NCBI RefSeq assembly: GCF_040066175.1
Contig: NZ_JBEAAM010000012.1
Span: forward strand, 62,001 to 126,000
Origin: Solimonas sp040066175
GTDB lineage: Bacteria > Pseudomonadota > Gammaproteobacteria > Nevskiales > Nevskiaceae
Direction of reading: 5' to 3'
Length of the DNA: 64,000 nt
Part shown: piece by piece, positions 18,244 to 27,052 of the stretch
Numbering within the stretch: position 1 is the stretch's first letter
Layout: each line of letters starts with the position of its first letter
Program-made: the position numbers and the translations under genes
Notes under the pieces: generated by a model
What the model was told of the DNA's origin: nothing
Databases searched by the model: none
The model's input: the letters and a program-made list of their open reading frames with translations, nothing else

Positions 18244-20823
18244 ATGAAGGGCTTCAATCGCGGCATCGTGGCGGTGCTGGCATTGCTGATCGGCGCTGCG
18301 GCCGTCGCACAGGAGGACGCTGACGACGCACCGATCGACGACCGCCCGCCGGCCGACGAGGCCGAGTCACCGGCGCTGCCCACGGCCGAGTCGCTGACCA
18401 CGATCGCGGTCGAGCCGCTGCGCGCGCCGGCACCGCCACCGGCCGCGTCCGACAGCGAAGAGCCGCGCCAGATCGAGGAGATCGTCGTCACCGCGCAGAA
18501 GACCCGGCAGTCGCTGCAGAAGGTGCCGATCTCGGTCACCGCCGTCGGCGGCGAATTCATCGCCGAGGTCGGTGCGCAGGACCTGGCCGAAGTCTCGCTG
18601 TACGTGCCCAACGTGCGCGTCGATTCCGACGATCTGGGCTCGCCGCAGATGTTCATCCGCGGCTTCGGCACCAACTCCTTCAATCCGAGCTTCGAGGCTT
18701 CGGTCGGCCTGGTGCAGGACGAGATCTACTACGGGCGCGCCGGCTATTTCACCGAGTCGATGTTCGACGTCGATCGTGTCGAAGTGCTGCGCGGCCCGCA
18801 GGGCACGCTATTCGGCAAGAACACCGTCGCCGGCGTGTTCAACGTCAGCAGCGTCGCGCCCGAGGGCGAACTGACCACCACCGGCCGTTACACCCACGGT
18901 TCGAACGGCGCGCAGCGCCTCGAAGCGGCGATCGGCGGCGATCTCGGCGACTGGGGTGGCGCGCGCGCGGCGGTGTTGTGGCGACGCCAGGACGGCGAGG
19001 TTTACAACCAGTACCTGGACCGCGACGAGGAGAAGATGGACCAGCAGGCCGGCCGCATCCGCGCGCGCTGGTATGTCGCGCCGGAACTGCGCACCGAACT
19101 GCTGCTGCAGACCTCGGAGACGCACACGGCGTTCTGGCCGTTCCAGCTCTACAAGCTCGACGACGACACGCGCGCCTATCTGGAGCCCTTCGATCCGGAC
19201 ATCGAGGACGATCCGTACAACTTCCGCACCTCGTTCGATACGCCCGGCACTCTCGACAAGGGCCACGACACCGTCGCGCTCAACACGCAGTGGCAGCTCG
19301 GCGAGGTCGCCGGTCTCGACGAGCTGACCTCGGTGCTGGTGCTCGGCTATTCGACCTTCTACATCGACCAGCTCAACGAGCTGGACGTCTCGCCCGCCGA
19401 CATCTCGCGGCTCGACAGCCACGAGGATCACAAGCAGCTCAGCGCCGAGCTGCGCTTCCACGGCAACGCCGGCAGCCTGTTCGGCCTGGGCACCGGCGCC
19501 GAGTTCGTCGCCGGCGCCTTCTTCTACCGCTCCGACTACACGCTGTTCGCGCGCGTGCTGGCCGGGCAGGATCTGGGCTCGTACCTGCTGACTTCGGATT
19601 TCCGCCAGCTCGCCGGCTGCAACGCGAGCGTGGACGACTCGCTCGACCCGGTGCTGCAGCCCCTGCTCAATCCGGCGCTGTGCTCGGACGGGCAGAGCAT
19701 CCCCGGCATCCCGCTGATCGGCGAGCTGCTCGCCGCCGGCATCGGCGACGACTGGTACCAGTTCGACTACGACCAGCGTGTCGATGCGGTCGCGCTGTTC
19801 GGCCAGCTCACCTGGGAACTGGGCGAGCACTGGGCGCTGACGCCGGGCCTGCGCTACAGCACCGAGCGCAAGCAGGTGCTGTCCGCGGGCAACGCGCACT
19901 GTCGGCAGAAGGACGCGGCACCCGATCCGAGTCTCGCTCCGCCCTGCGCGATGGCGACGTTGCTGCAGGCCGACAACTACACCAAGCCCGACCTGCGCCG
20001 CAGCGAGAGCGACTACTCGCCGAAGATCACGCTGCAGTATTTCGCCAACGCCGACGTCGGCTTCTATGCTTCGTGGGCCAAGGGTTTCAAGAGCGGCGGC
20101 TTCAATGCGATCTCGTTCACCGACCAGGACCTCGAGTACGAGCCGGAGAACGCGCAGACCGTCGAGCTGGGCATCAAGTCGCAGTGGTTCGACCGCACGC
20201 TGCGCATCAACGCGACGCTGTACCAGACCAAGTTCGACAACCTGCAGGTGCTGGCCTTCAACGGCGTGTTCTTCGACGTCAGCAACGCCGCCGCGGCGCG
20301 CTCCAAGGGCCTGGAGGCGGACCTGATGTGGCTGACGCCCTGGGAGCCGCTGACGCTGATGGCCTCGATCGGCCTGCTCGACGCGCGCTACGACGAGTAC
20401 GCCGGCGCGCCGGCGCCGATCCGCAACCCCGAGACCGGCGCGCTGCAGGTCGGCGCGAAACAGGATCTGGGCGGCCAGCGCATCGCCTACGCGCCGCGCG
20501 CCACCGGCACGCTGACGCCGGTGCTGACGATCCCGCTCGGCCGCTTCGTCGGCAAGCTGTCCGGCGACCTCATCTACCAGGGCGACCAGTACACCGACAC
20601 CGACCTCGACGTGAATGCGCACGTCGATCCCTACACCCTGTATTCCGCGCGCTTCATCCTGTCGAACGCCGAGCAGACCTGGTCGGTGTCGGTCGGCGGC
20701 GCCAACCTGACCGACGAGCGCGTGCTCAGCCGCTCGGTGGACGCGCCGTTCTTCCCCGGCACCTACTTCACGCAGCAGATCAGCGGCCGCCAGCTGTTCG
20801 CGGCGCTGAGCCTGACGTTCTGA
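18244..20823 (+). CDS. TonB-dependent outer-membrane receptor
   Basis: Active-transport porin of 859 residues. A signal peptide (about 1-22, cleaved after AVA) precedes an acidic, Pro-rich stretch, and the TonB box EEIVVTAQK is at residues 78-86. The plug domain includes MFIRGFG and VEVLRGPQGTLFGKN. A long beta-barrel ends in the C-terminal phenylalanine of LSLTF. The extended plug style (fatty-acid, sterol or siderophore-type receptors are similar) does not reveal the ligand. It is divergent from the cytochrome/FAD-oxidase operon across a 201-bp gap, so a shared substrate is possible but unproven. The ATG at 18244 was chosen for its signal peptide. Confidence 0.92.
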   Translation: MKGFNRGIVAVLALLIGAAAVAQEDADDAPIDDRPPADEAESPALPTAESLTTIAVEPLRAPAPPPAASDSEEPRQIEEIVVTAQKTRQSLQKVPISVTAVGGEFIAEVGAQDLAEVSLYVPNVRVDSDDLGSPQMFIRGFGTNSFNPSFEASVGLVQDEIYYGRAGYFTESMFDVDRVEVLRGPQGTLFGKNTVAGVFNVSSVAPEGELTTTGRYTHGSNGAQRLEAAIGGDLGDWGGARAAVLWRRQDGEVYNQYLDRDEEKMDQQAGRIRARWYVAPELRTELLLQTSETHTAFWPFQLYKLDDDTRAYLEPFDPDIEDDPYNFRTSFDTPGTLDKGHDTVALNTQWQLGEVAGLDELTSVLVLGYSTFYIDQLNELDVSPADISRLDSHEDHKQLSAELRFHGNAGSLFGLGTGAEFVAGAFFYRSDYTLFARVLAGQDLGSYLLTSDFRQLAGCNASVDDSLDPVLQPLLNPALCSDGQSIPGIPLIGELLAAGIGDDWYQFDYDQRVDAVALFGQLTWELGEHWALTPGLRYSTERKQVLSAGNAHCRQKDAAPDPSLAPPCAMATLLQADNYTKPDLRRSESDYSPKITLQYFANADVGFYASWAKGFKSGGFNAISFTDQDLEYEPENAQTVELGIKSQWFDRTLRINATLYQTKFDNLQVLAFNGVFFDVSNAAAARSKGLEADLMWLTPWEPLTLMASIGLLDARYDEYAGAPAPIRNPETGALQVGAKQDLGGQRIAYAPRATGTLTPVLTIPLGRFVGKLSGDLIYQGDQYTDTDLDVNAHVDPYTLYSARFILSNAEQTWSVSVGGANLTDERVLSRSVDAPFFPGTYFTQQISGRQLFAALSLTF

Positions 20824-20843
20824 TCCGGGTCATGCGCGCGCAG

Positions 20844-20870
20844 CCGGGCATGCCCATTGGGCTTGCCCGG
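20844..20870. terminator. Hairpin between convergent genes, possible bidirectional terminator
   Basis: CCGGGCA (20844-20850) pairs with TGCCCGG (20864-20870). Inside, GCCC pairs with GGGC around an ATT loop, with one T-T mismatch. It lies between the TonB-receptor and DUF547 stops. There is no T-run on either side, so Rho-independent function is uncertain. Confidence 0.4.
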
Positions 20871-20878
20871 GTCCTCGC

Positions 20879-21730
20879 TCAGCGCGCGTCGTTGAGCGCC
20901 CAGTCGTAGGCGTCGCCGGCGATCGACGAGATGCCGGCGAGCTGTTGCGCCAGCGGCGGCGCCGCGTACCGGCGCAGATGGGCGATGACGCCGGCGTCGC
21001 TGCCGCCGAAGTCTGCCTTGAACCAGGCGTAGATGCTGGACACGTACAGCTTGCCGCGCTCGACGCGCGCGCCGCGCGGATGATTGACGTAGGCACGCGC
21101 GGCGGCATCCAGCAGAGCGTCCAGGTTCGCCGCGGTGTAGGCGCGGTCCTGCAGGTTCGGACAGCCCAGTGACGCGCAGTTCAGCGCGTAGTGCGTGCGC
21201 GGATCCTGCCAGATCGGCCGCAGGATGCGGTGCTCGATGTCGTCGAGCGACACGTCCTCGTCCTCGATGCGCAGCAGCTTGCGGCGCCATGGCCCGCGCG
21301 CGAACCAGCCCGGCGAGATGTTGATCCTGAGGATGCTGTCCACCGGGTAATGGTCGAGCACCGTATCGACCGTGAGCGCGTTGTACAGGTTGATCCAGTA
21401 CGCGCGCTGCTCGGCGCGGGCGAGCCGCGACACCGGCACCGACTCCAGTCGCTGCACGTAGTGCTTGAGGACCGCCCGGTTCGCCGGATCGATGCGCGCA
21501 TACGGCAGCCGGTGGATGCCGTCCGCGGAACTCTGCACGTACCGGCTCAGGAACGTGTCCCAGACGACGTGATCGACGCTGCGGACGGACGACTCGTCAT
21601 GGACCGTCCATCGCGGCCAGAGGTCGGCCCTGGGCGCGGCCTGCGCCGCGCTGCCCAGCGACGCCAGCAGTGCCGCGAACAGGGCCCCCCACTCAATGCG
21701 GACGATGCGCGTCCAGCCACGTGCGCACAT
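20879..21730 (-). CDS. DUF547 domain-containing secreted protein
   Basis: A 283-residue protein of the DUF547 family, function unknown. The N-terminus holds a hydrophobic signal segment (WGALFAALLASLGSAAQA). The family core follows: AYWINLYNALTVDTVLDHYP, LNCASLGCPNLQ and the SSIYAWFKADFG block near the C-terminus. The Cys pair in CASLGC and a conserved His elsewhere in the family have suggested a cysteine-peptidase-like fold, but no activity is established. The best start is an ATG at 21730 inside the 3' end of the upstream hydrolase gene (38-bp overlap), suggesting co-transcription. Confidence 0.85.
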   Translation of the reverse strand: MCARGWTRIVRIEWGALFAALLASLGSAAQAAPRADLWPRWTVHDESSVRSVDHVVWDTFLSRYVQSSADGIHRLPYARIDPANRAVLKHYVQRLESVPVSRLARAEQRAYWINLYNALTVDTVLDHYPVDSILRINISPGWFARGPWRRKLLRIEDEDVSLDDIEHRILRPIWQDPRTHYALNCASLGCPNLQDRAYTAANLDALLDAAARAYVNHPRGARVERGKLYVSSIYAWFKADFGGSDAGVIAHLRRYAAPPLAQQLAGISSIAGDAYDWALNDAR

Positions 21731-22622
21731 CGGCCGTGACCGCGTCGCGACAGAGATCGTTGAGCAGTTCGTGGCGGGCATCGGGATAGATCTTCAGAGT
21801 GACGTCGGTCAGACCGGTGTCGCGGTAGAGCCGTTCCAGCCCGCGTGCACCGGCTGCGCCGCGGCAGGCCGGGTCGGCGGCACCGTTGATCAGCAGCACC
21901 GGCAGCGTCTTCGGGACGCGCGCCAGCCGCTGCGGGTCGGAAAGCTGCGCGCCGGCTTCGAGCAGCTCGATCCAGGTCGCGGTCGAGCAGCGGAAACCGC
22001 ACAGCGGGTCGGCGACATACTTGTCCACCTCCGCGGCGTCGCGCGACAGCCAGTCGAAGGCCGTGCGCGTCGGCTTGAAGCGGCGGTTGAAATCCCGGAA
22101 GGCCAGCGCCTCGCCGACCGCGCTCGGATGGCGACGGCCGAACCACAGAGCCTCGGCGCGGACCAGCGCCAGGCCGACCGGCCGCAGCGGCCCCATGTCC
22201 GCGCAGCTCGCCGACAGCACCGCCCCAGCCAGGTCCGCGCCGTGCTCGACCAGATAATGCTGCAACAGGAACGAACCGCGGCTGTGGCCGAACATGAACA
22301 GCGGCAACCGCGGATGGCGGCGCTCGATCTCGCCGCGCACGGCATTGATCGCCGACAGCGTGATGCGCCAGCCGTCGTGGTCGGCGGTGTGGCCCAGCTC
22401 GTCGGTGGAGCGGACGCTGCGGCCGTGGCCCGGCAGATCCTGCGCATAGACGGCATGGCCGGATGCGGTCAGCGCTTGCGCCAGCCGCGCGTAGCGGCCG
22501 GCGTGCTCGGCCATGCCGTGGATGAGCTGTACCACCGCGCCGGGTTCCGCGTCGGGCAGCCACGCATGGACATGCGCGAAGCGGTGCCGGTCCAGATTCA
22601 GCTGGAATTGCGTACTGCGCAC
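21693..22622 (-). CDS. Alpha/beta hydrolase, monoacylglycerol-lipase/lysophospholipase type
   Basis: Serine hydrolase of 309 residues without a signal peptide. The oxyanion motif is QLIHGMAEHAGRY, the nucleophile elbow GHSRGS contains the catalytic Ser, and the acid and base appear in AADPAC (Asp) and YPDARHELLND (His). This set is typical of the PldB/YpfH-like monoglyceride lipase branch (serine aminopeptidase S33 superfamily). No ATG fits; the GTG at 22622 has a GGGGGAAG ribosome-binding site about 9 nt upstream. glpK is divergent across 81 bp; lipase plus glycerol kinase would make sense for glyceride use, an inference from context. Confidence 0.85.
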   Translation of the reverse strand: MRSTQFQLNLDRHRFAHVHAWLPDAEPGAVVQLIHGMAEHAGRYARLAQALTASGHAVYAQDLPGHGRSVRSTDELGHTADHDGWRITLSAINAVRGEIERRHPRLPLFMFGHSRGSFLLQHYLVEHGADLAGAVLSASCADMGPLRPVGLALVRAEALWFGRRHPSAVGEALAFRDFNRRFKPTRTAFDWLSRDAAEVDKYVADPLCGFRCSTATWIELLEAGAQLSDPQRLARVPKTLPVLLINGAADPACRGAAGARGLERLYRDTGLTDVTLKIYPDARHELLNDLCRDAVTADVRTWLDAHRPH

Positions 22623-22703
22623 GGTGTAACTTCCCCCGGACTCAAGAACGGCCGTCACTTGCGGCTCTCGAACGCAAGTTTGGCATACACGGAGGAGCGT
22701 CCG

Positions 22704-24218
22704 ATGACAGCCTTGCTGGCGATCGACCAGGGCACCACGAGCAGCCGTGCGATCGTTTTCGACCGGCTCGGCCGCAAGCAGGCGATGGCGCAGCGCGAGC
22801 TGCCGCAGCACTTCCCGCAGCCGGGTCACGTCGAGCACGACGCCGACCGCATCTGGGACGACACCCTGGCCTGCGTGCGCGAGGCCTTGCAGAAATCCGG
22901 ACTGGACGCGAAGGCAGTTGCCGGCATCGGCATCACCAACCAGCGCGAAACCACGGTGATCTGGGAGCGCGCCACCGGCCGGCCGATCCACCGCGCGATC
23001 GTCTGGCAGGACCGCCGCACCAGCGCCTTCTGCCAGCAGCACCAGGACCGCTCCGCCTGGCTCAACGCGCGTACCGGCCTGCTGCTCGATCCCTATTTCT
23101 CCGCGACCAAGATCGCCTGGCTGCTCGACCAGGTGCCCGGCGCGCGCGCCCGCGCCGAGAAGGGCGAACTGGCCTTCGGCACCATCGACAGCTGGCTGCT
23201 GTGGAAGCTCACCGGCGGCGCCGTGCACGCCACGGACGCCACCAACGCCAGCCGCACCGCGCTGTTCAACCTGCGCACGCAGGATTGGGACGACGAACTG
23301 CTGGACTTCTTCCAGGTGCCGCGCGCGCTGCTGCCGACGGTGCTCGACTCGGCGGCGGACTTCGGTTCAACCGATGCCGCGCTGTTCGGCGCACCGATCC
23401 GCATCGGCGGCATCGCCGGCGACCAGCAGGCCGCGACCGTCGGCCAGGCCTGCTTCGCCCCCGGGATGATCAAGTCCACCTACGGTACCGGCTGCTTCAT
23501 GGTGCTGAACACCGGCGATGAGCTGCGCCTGTCGAAGAACCGCCTGCTCTCGACCGTCGCCTACCGTCTGAACGGCCGCCCGACCTACGCGCTCGAAGGC
23601 AGCATCTTCGTCGCCGGCGCCGCCGTGCAATGGCTGCGCGACGCGATGCACCTGATCAAGGCCGCCGGCGACACAGAGAGCCTCGCCAAGTCGATCGAGG
23701 ACACGCAGGGCGTCTACCTCGTGCCCGCCTTCACCGGCCTGGGCGCGCCGTACTGGGATCCCGAAGCGCGCGGTGCGATCTTCGGCCTGACCCGCGACAC
23801 CGGCATCGCCCACATCGTCCGCGCCGCGCTCGAATCCGTCTGCTACCAGACCAACGACCTGCTGCAGGCGATGGCGCAGGACGCCGTCGCCCCGACCGAG
23901 CTGCGTGTTGACGGCGGCATGGTCGTCAACGACTGGCTCACCCAATGCCTCGCCGACGTCCTGCAGATCCCCGTCGTGCGTCCGCAGACCGTCGAGACCA
24001 CCGCGCTGGGCGCGGCCTTCCTCGCCGGGCTGCAGAGCGGCGTCTATGACTCGCTCGACGACATCGCCAAGCTCTGGCAGGCCGATCGGCGCTTCACGCC
24101 GGCGATGGCGCGCGATCGTGCGGAACGGCTGTATGCGGGATGGCGCAATGCGGTGACGCGCGTGCGTTCGGTTCAAGCCACGGTCAACCTGGGCGATGCG
24201 ATGCACCTCTCAGGGTGA
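22704..24218 (+). CDS. glpK: Glycerol kinase
   Basis: FGGY-family kinase that phosphorylates glycerol to sn-glycerol-3-phosphate in the cytoplasm. The 504 residues contain the N-terminal AIDQGTTSSRAIVF phosphate loop, GITNQRETTVIW, the substrate-binding WQDRRTS, and DGGMVVNDWLTQCLADVL near the C-terminus. A GGAGGAG ribosome-binding site precedes the ATG. Neither glpF nor glpD is adjacent. The last 9 bp overlap the 3' end of the convergent cupin gene. Confidence 0.96.
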   Translation: MTALLAIDQGTTSSRAIVFDRLGRKQAMAQRELPQHFPQPGHVEHDADRIWDDTLACVREALQKSGLDAKAVAGIGITNQRETTVIWERATGRPIHRAIVWQDRRTSAFCQQHQDRSAWLNARTGLLLDPYFSATKIAWLLDQVPGARARAEKGELAFGTIDSWLLWKLTGGAVHATDATNASRTALFNLRTQDWDDELLDFFQVPRALLPTVLDSAADFGSTDAALFGAPIRIGGIAGDQQAATVGQACFAPGMIKSTYGTGCFMVLNTGDELRLSKNRLLSTVAYRLNGRPTYALEGSIFVAGAAVQWLRDAMHLIKAAGDTESLAKSIEDTQGVYLVPAFTGLGAPYWDPEARGAIFGLTRDTGIAHIVRAALESVCYQTNDLLQAMAQDAVAPTELRVDGGMVVNDWLTQCLADVLQIPVVRPQTVETTALGAAFLAGLQSGVYDSLDDIAKLWQADRRFTPAMARDRAERLYAGWRNAVTRVRSVQATVNLGDAMHLSG

Positions 24219-24662
24219 CGGCTGCATCAGCTCCAACCGTGTCGGCCCAACGCCTGATTCCTGCACGACCGTTTCCACCTCGCCCGCCGCGCTGAAGTGC
24301 GGCGTGCCGGCGGGGACGACGAGCACGGTGCCGGGTGTGAACGGCCGAAGCTTCGCGGCGTCGAACTGCGCGCCTTCCGCGAAGTAGTAGAAACCGCCGA
24401 GCACCGTCACCGTGCGCGTGTCGGGATGGCGATGCGGGGCGGCCTGCGTGTGCGGCGCGAAGCGGGCGCGAATCGTGTAAGGCCCGGTCTTGGGGTCGCC
24501 GGCGACGACGGCGATGCCGACACCGGGGACGTTCGGGTCGGCGCGGTAGTCGAGCTTCTCGGGGTGCACGACCTGCACGGTCGCAGGGGGCTGTGCGTAC
24601 AGTGCGACCGGCACGGCGAGCGCGGCCAGCCGCAGCAGCGCATTCGAGACGAGCGTTCTCAT
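24210..24662 (-). CDS. Exported cupin-domain protein
   Basis: Single-domain cupin of 150 residues. A signal peptide is predicted (about 1-23, ending ALYAQ). The cupin metal motif is partly visible in PHRHPDTRTVTVLGG (two His) with a second motif around VPAGTPHFSAAG (His). A role in catalysis or ligand binding is possible; no substrate can be assigned. Its stop region overlaps glpK by 9 bp on the opposite strand. waaA ends 57 bp upstream on the same strand, so the two may share a transcript. Confidence 0.82.
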   Translation of the reverse strand: MRTLVSNALLRLAALAVPVALYAQPPATVQVVHPEKLDYRADPNVPGVGIAVVAGDPKTGPYTIRARFAPHTQAAPHRHPDTRTVTVLGGFYYFAEGAQFDAAKLRPFTPGTVLVVPAGTPHFSAAGEVETVVQESGVGPTRLELMQPSP

Positions 24663-24719
24663 GGCGATGGATTCAAGCCGCCTGCACGCGGTGGCGCAAG
24701 CCCGGTACCCGCACCGCGT

Positions 24720-25982
24720 TCACGCCGCTTCGATCAGCGCGAGCAGCCGGTCGCAGGCGCCGCGGTTGGCCGCGACGGCGGCGCGCGCTGCGCTGCCCAT
24801 CGCCTCGCGCCGCGCGGTGTCGGCCAGCAACGAACGCAGCACTGCGGCAAGACCGGCTGCGTCGATCTGCAGGCCGCCGCCGGCTTCGAGCAGCAGATCG
24901 CGCGCGGCGACGAAGTTGTGCATGTGCTGGCCGAACAGCACCGGCTTGCCGAGCTGCGCCGGCTCCAGCACGTTATGACCGCCGACCGGCACCAGAGAAC
25001 CGCCGACGAAGGCCAGGTCCGCGGCGGCGAAGTACATGAACATCTCGCCCATGCTGTCGCCGAGCAGCACATGCGGCGCGAGACGTGAGGGGTGAGCCGT
25101 ATCCATAGCGCTGCGGCGTGTACAGCTCAGGCCTGATTTCTCGACCAGCCGCGCCACCGCGTCGAAGCGCTGCGGATGGCGCGGCACCAGGATCAGCAGT
25201 GCGTCAGGCCGGGACTGCAGCAACAGGCGGTGCGCCGCGAGCGCCGCGTCCTCTTCGCCCTCATGGGTGCTCGCCGCGATCCACACCGGCCGCTGCGCAC
25301 CCAGACGTCCGCGCAGCGCCTGCCCTGCAGCGATCTGCGCCTCCGGCACGGCCTGGTCGAACTTGATGTTGCCCAGTGCGCTGATACGCTCCGCCGGCGC
25401 GCCGAGCGCGCGGAAGCGCTGCGCATCCGCCTCGCTCTGCGCGGCGATGCGCGTGCAGTCGGCCAGCGTCGATGCAGTGAAGCCGCGCACGCGGCCGTAA
25501 CCCCGGAACGAGCGCGGCGACAGGCGCGCGTTGGCGATGATCAGTGGAATCCGTCGCCGGGCCAGTGCGCGGAACAGGTTCGGCCACAGCTCGGTTTCCA
25601 TGACGACGACGCGCTGCGGGCGCATGCGTCCGAGAAAGCGTGCGACGACGTCGGGCAGGTCATAAGGCGCATACACGTGCACGATCCGGTCGCCGAGCGC
25701 CGCGCACACCCGCGCGGAACCGGTCGGTGTGGTCGTCGTCACCAGCACGCGGCCCGGCCCGTGACGCTCGATCAGCGCGCGAATCAGCGGCAGCGCCGCC
25801 AGCGACTCGCCGACCGAGACCGCATGCACCCACACCGCGATCGGTTGCGGCGGACGCGGCACCAAGCCGAAGCGTTCGCCGATGCGCTGCCGGTAGCCGG
25901 CCAGCTCGCGCGAGCGCCACAGCAGGCGCAGCAGCACGAAGGGCGTGAGCAGGTACAGCAGGACCGTATAGACGACACGCAT
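24720..25982 (-). CDS. waaA: 3-deoxy-D-manno-octulosonic acid transferase
   Basis: Inner-membrane-anchored glycosyltransferase (GT30) that adds Kdo to lipid IVA. The 420 residues start MRVVYTVLLYLLTPFVLL (anchor), with HAVSVGESLAALPL carrying the catalytic Glu, METELWPN, and VGGSLVPVGGHNVLEPAQLGKP binding CMP-Kdo. Between RRS and VLLGDSMGEM, about ten residues (roughly DTAHPSRLAPH) are encoded by an extragenic-type repeat, giving a short non-conserved insertion next to a conserved block. It is divergent from the LpxL-type acyltransferase, so the two lipid A genes share a 57-bp control region. Confidence 0.95.
   Translation of the reverse strand: MRVVYTVLLYLLTPFVLLRLLWRSRELAGYRQRIGERFGLVPRPPQPIAVWVHAVSVGESLAALPLIRALIERHGPGRVLVTTTTPTGSARVCAALGDRIVHVYAPYDLPDVVARFLGRMRPQRVVVMETELWPNLFRALARRRIPLIIANARLSPRSFRGYGRVRGFTASTLADCTRIAAQSEADAQRFRALGAPAERISALGNIKFDQAVPEAQIAAGQALRGRLGAQRPVWIAASTHEGEEDAALAAHRLLLQSRPDALLILVPRHPQRFDAVARLVEKSGLSCTRRSAMDTAHPSRLAPHVLLGDSMGEMFMYFAAADLAFVGGSLVPVGGHNVLEPAQLGKPVLFGQHMHNFVAARDLLLEAGGGLQIDAAGLAAVLRSLLADTARREAMGSAARAAVAANRGACDRLLALIEAA
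25080..25096. repeat. Extragenic-type repeat unit inside waaA
   Basis: The 17-mer GAGACGTGAGGGGTGAG matches the hisA-hisF spacer (2660-2676) exactly. Here it is read in frame on the minus strand within waaA, immediately before the conserved VLLGDSMGEM block. Confidence 0.6.
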
Positions 25983-26027
25983 CCGCACAGCGTAGCGGTG
26001 TCGCCGCGGCCGCCACAACGCGACCGT

Positions 26028-26033
26028 TACAAT
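26028..26033 (+). promoter_or_regulatory. Candidate -10 box for a leaderless acyltransferase mRNA
   Basis: TACAAT at 26028-26033 ends 6 bp before the ATG at 26040, so transcription would begin at or next to the start codon. No -35 match and no Shine-Dalgarno sequence are visible. Confidence 0.3.
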
Positions 26034-26039
26034 GCACCG

Positions 26040-26954
26040 ATGGCCGCGCCCGCGTTCGAAGCCGCCCTGCTGCACCCCCGACACTGGCCGACCTGGCTGG
26101 CGGTCGCCTGCGTCTGGATGCTGAGCTGGCTGCCGATTGCGGTGCAGAGAACGCTGGGCGCCGGGCTGGGCCGGCTCGCCGGCGTGCTGCTCAAGCGCCG
26201 CCGTGCCGTGGTGCGCGTCAATCTGCGTGTCGCCTTTCCGCAGCTGTCCGAGGCCGAGCGCGAACGCCGCGTCGGCCAGCACTTCGCCGAGATGGGCAGG
26301 GGCGTGTTCGAGACCGCGCTGGCCTGGTTCGCGCCGGACTGGCGCCTGCGCCGGCTCGGCGAGGTCGTCGGCCTGGACAACCTGAAGGCGGCGATGGCGG
26401 ACGGATCCGGCGCGCTGCTGCTGACCGGCCATTTCACGACGCTCGAACTGGGCGCGCGCTTCCTGTGCCTGGCCGGCGTGCGCTTCCACGCGATGTACCG
26501 GCCGTACAACAACGCGGTGATGGACTACCTGATGCACCACTGGCGCGAAGGCCGCTCCGGCCTGCCGGCGCTGGCGCGCAACGATCTGCGCCCGCTGGTG
26601 CGCGCGCTGCGCAGCGGTCATGCGATCTGGTACGCGCCCGACCAGACCCTCGACAAGAAGCTGAGCGTGCACGCGCCCTTCTTCGGCGTGCCGGTACGCA
26701 CGATCACCGCGACCGCGCGCCTCGCGCAGATGGGCCGGGCCAAGGTGGTGCCCTATTTCCCGCAGCGTGTCGGCGGCCGCTACCGCGTGCACATCCTGCC
26801 GGCGCTGACCGGCTTTCCGACCGATGACGACCTCGCCGACGCGACCCGGATCAACCACGTGATCGAGGACGGCATCGCGCTGGCGCCGCTGCAGTACTTC
26901 TGGGTGCACAAGCGTTTCAAGGGGCTGCCGCCGGGCACGCCGCGGATTTACTGA
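26040..26954 (+). CDS. Lipid A biosynthesis acyltransferase (LpxL/HtrB family)
   Basis: Inner-membrane enzyme that transfers a secondary acyl chain to lipid A or its precursor. The 304 residues have an N-terminal membrane segment (about 16-40). The catalytic HX4E motif is HFTTLE near residue 128. MYRPYNN and YAPDQTLDKK follow in the positions of conserved substrate-contact residues, and the C-terminal YFWVHKRFKG matches the family's WxHRRFK ending. Which acyl position it uses (LpxL, LpxM or LpxP type) is not decidable, so no symbol is given. It is divergent from waaA. Confidence 0.9.
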   Translation: MAAPAFEAALLHPRHWPTWLAVACVWMLSWLPIAVQRTLGAGLGRLAGVLLKRRRAVVRVNLRVAFPQLSEAERERRVGQHFAEMGRGVFETALAWFAPDWRLRRLGEVVGLDNLKAAMADGSGALLLTGHFTTLELGARFLCLAGVRFHAMYRPYNNAVMDYLMHHWREGRSGLPALARNDLRPLVRALRSGHAIWYAPDQTLDKKLSVHAPFFGVPVRTITATARLAQMGRAKVVPYFPQRVGGRYRVHILPALTGFPTDDDLADATRINHVIEDGIALAPLQYFWVHKRFKGLPPGTPRIY

Positions 26955-27000
26955 ACGGCCGCGCGTTCCCGTTTCCACCGGGGGAATCGGCGGCTCGAAC

Positions 27001-27009
27001 TGGTATAGT
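27001..27009 (+). promoter_or_regulatory. Candidate extended -10 promoter for the TPR/L,D-transpeptidase operon
   Basis: TGGTATAGT is an extended -10 element (TG-N-TATAGT). It lies 44 bp before the ATG at 27053, in the 98-bp gap after the acyltransferase gene. No clear -35 hexamer is seen, which extended -10 promoters do not need. Confidence 0.4.
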
Positions 27010-27052
27010 TGCGCCCAGTCGAAACACGCTTCGCAAGAGGGGGTTTTCCCGC

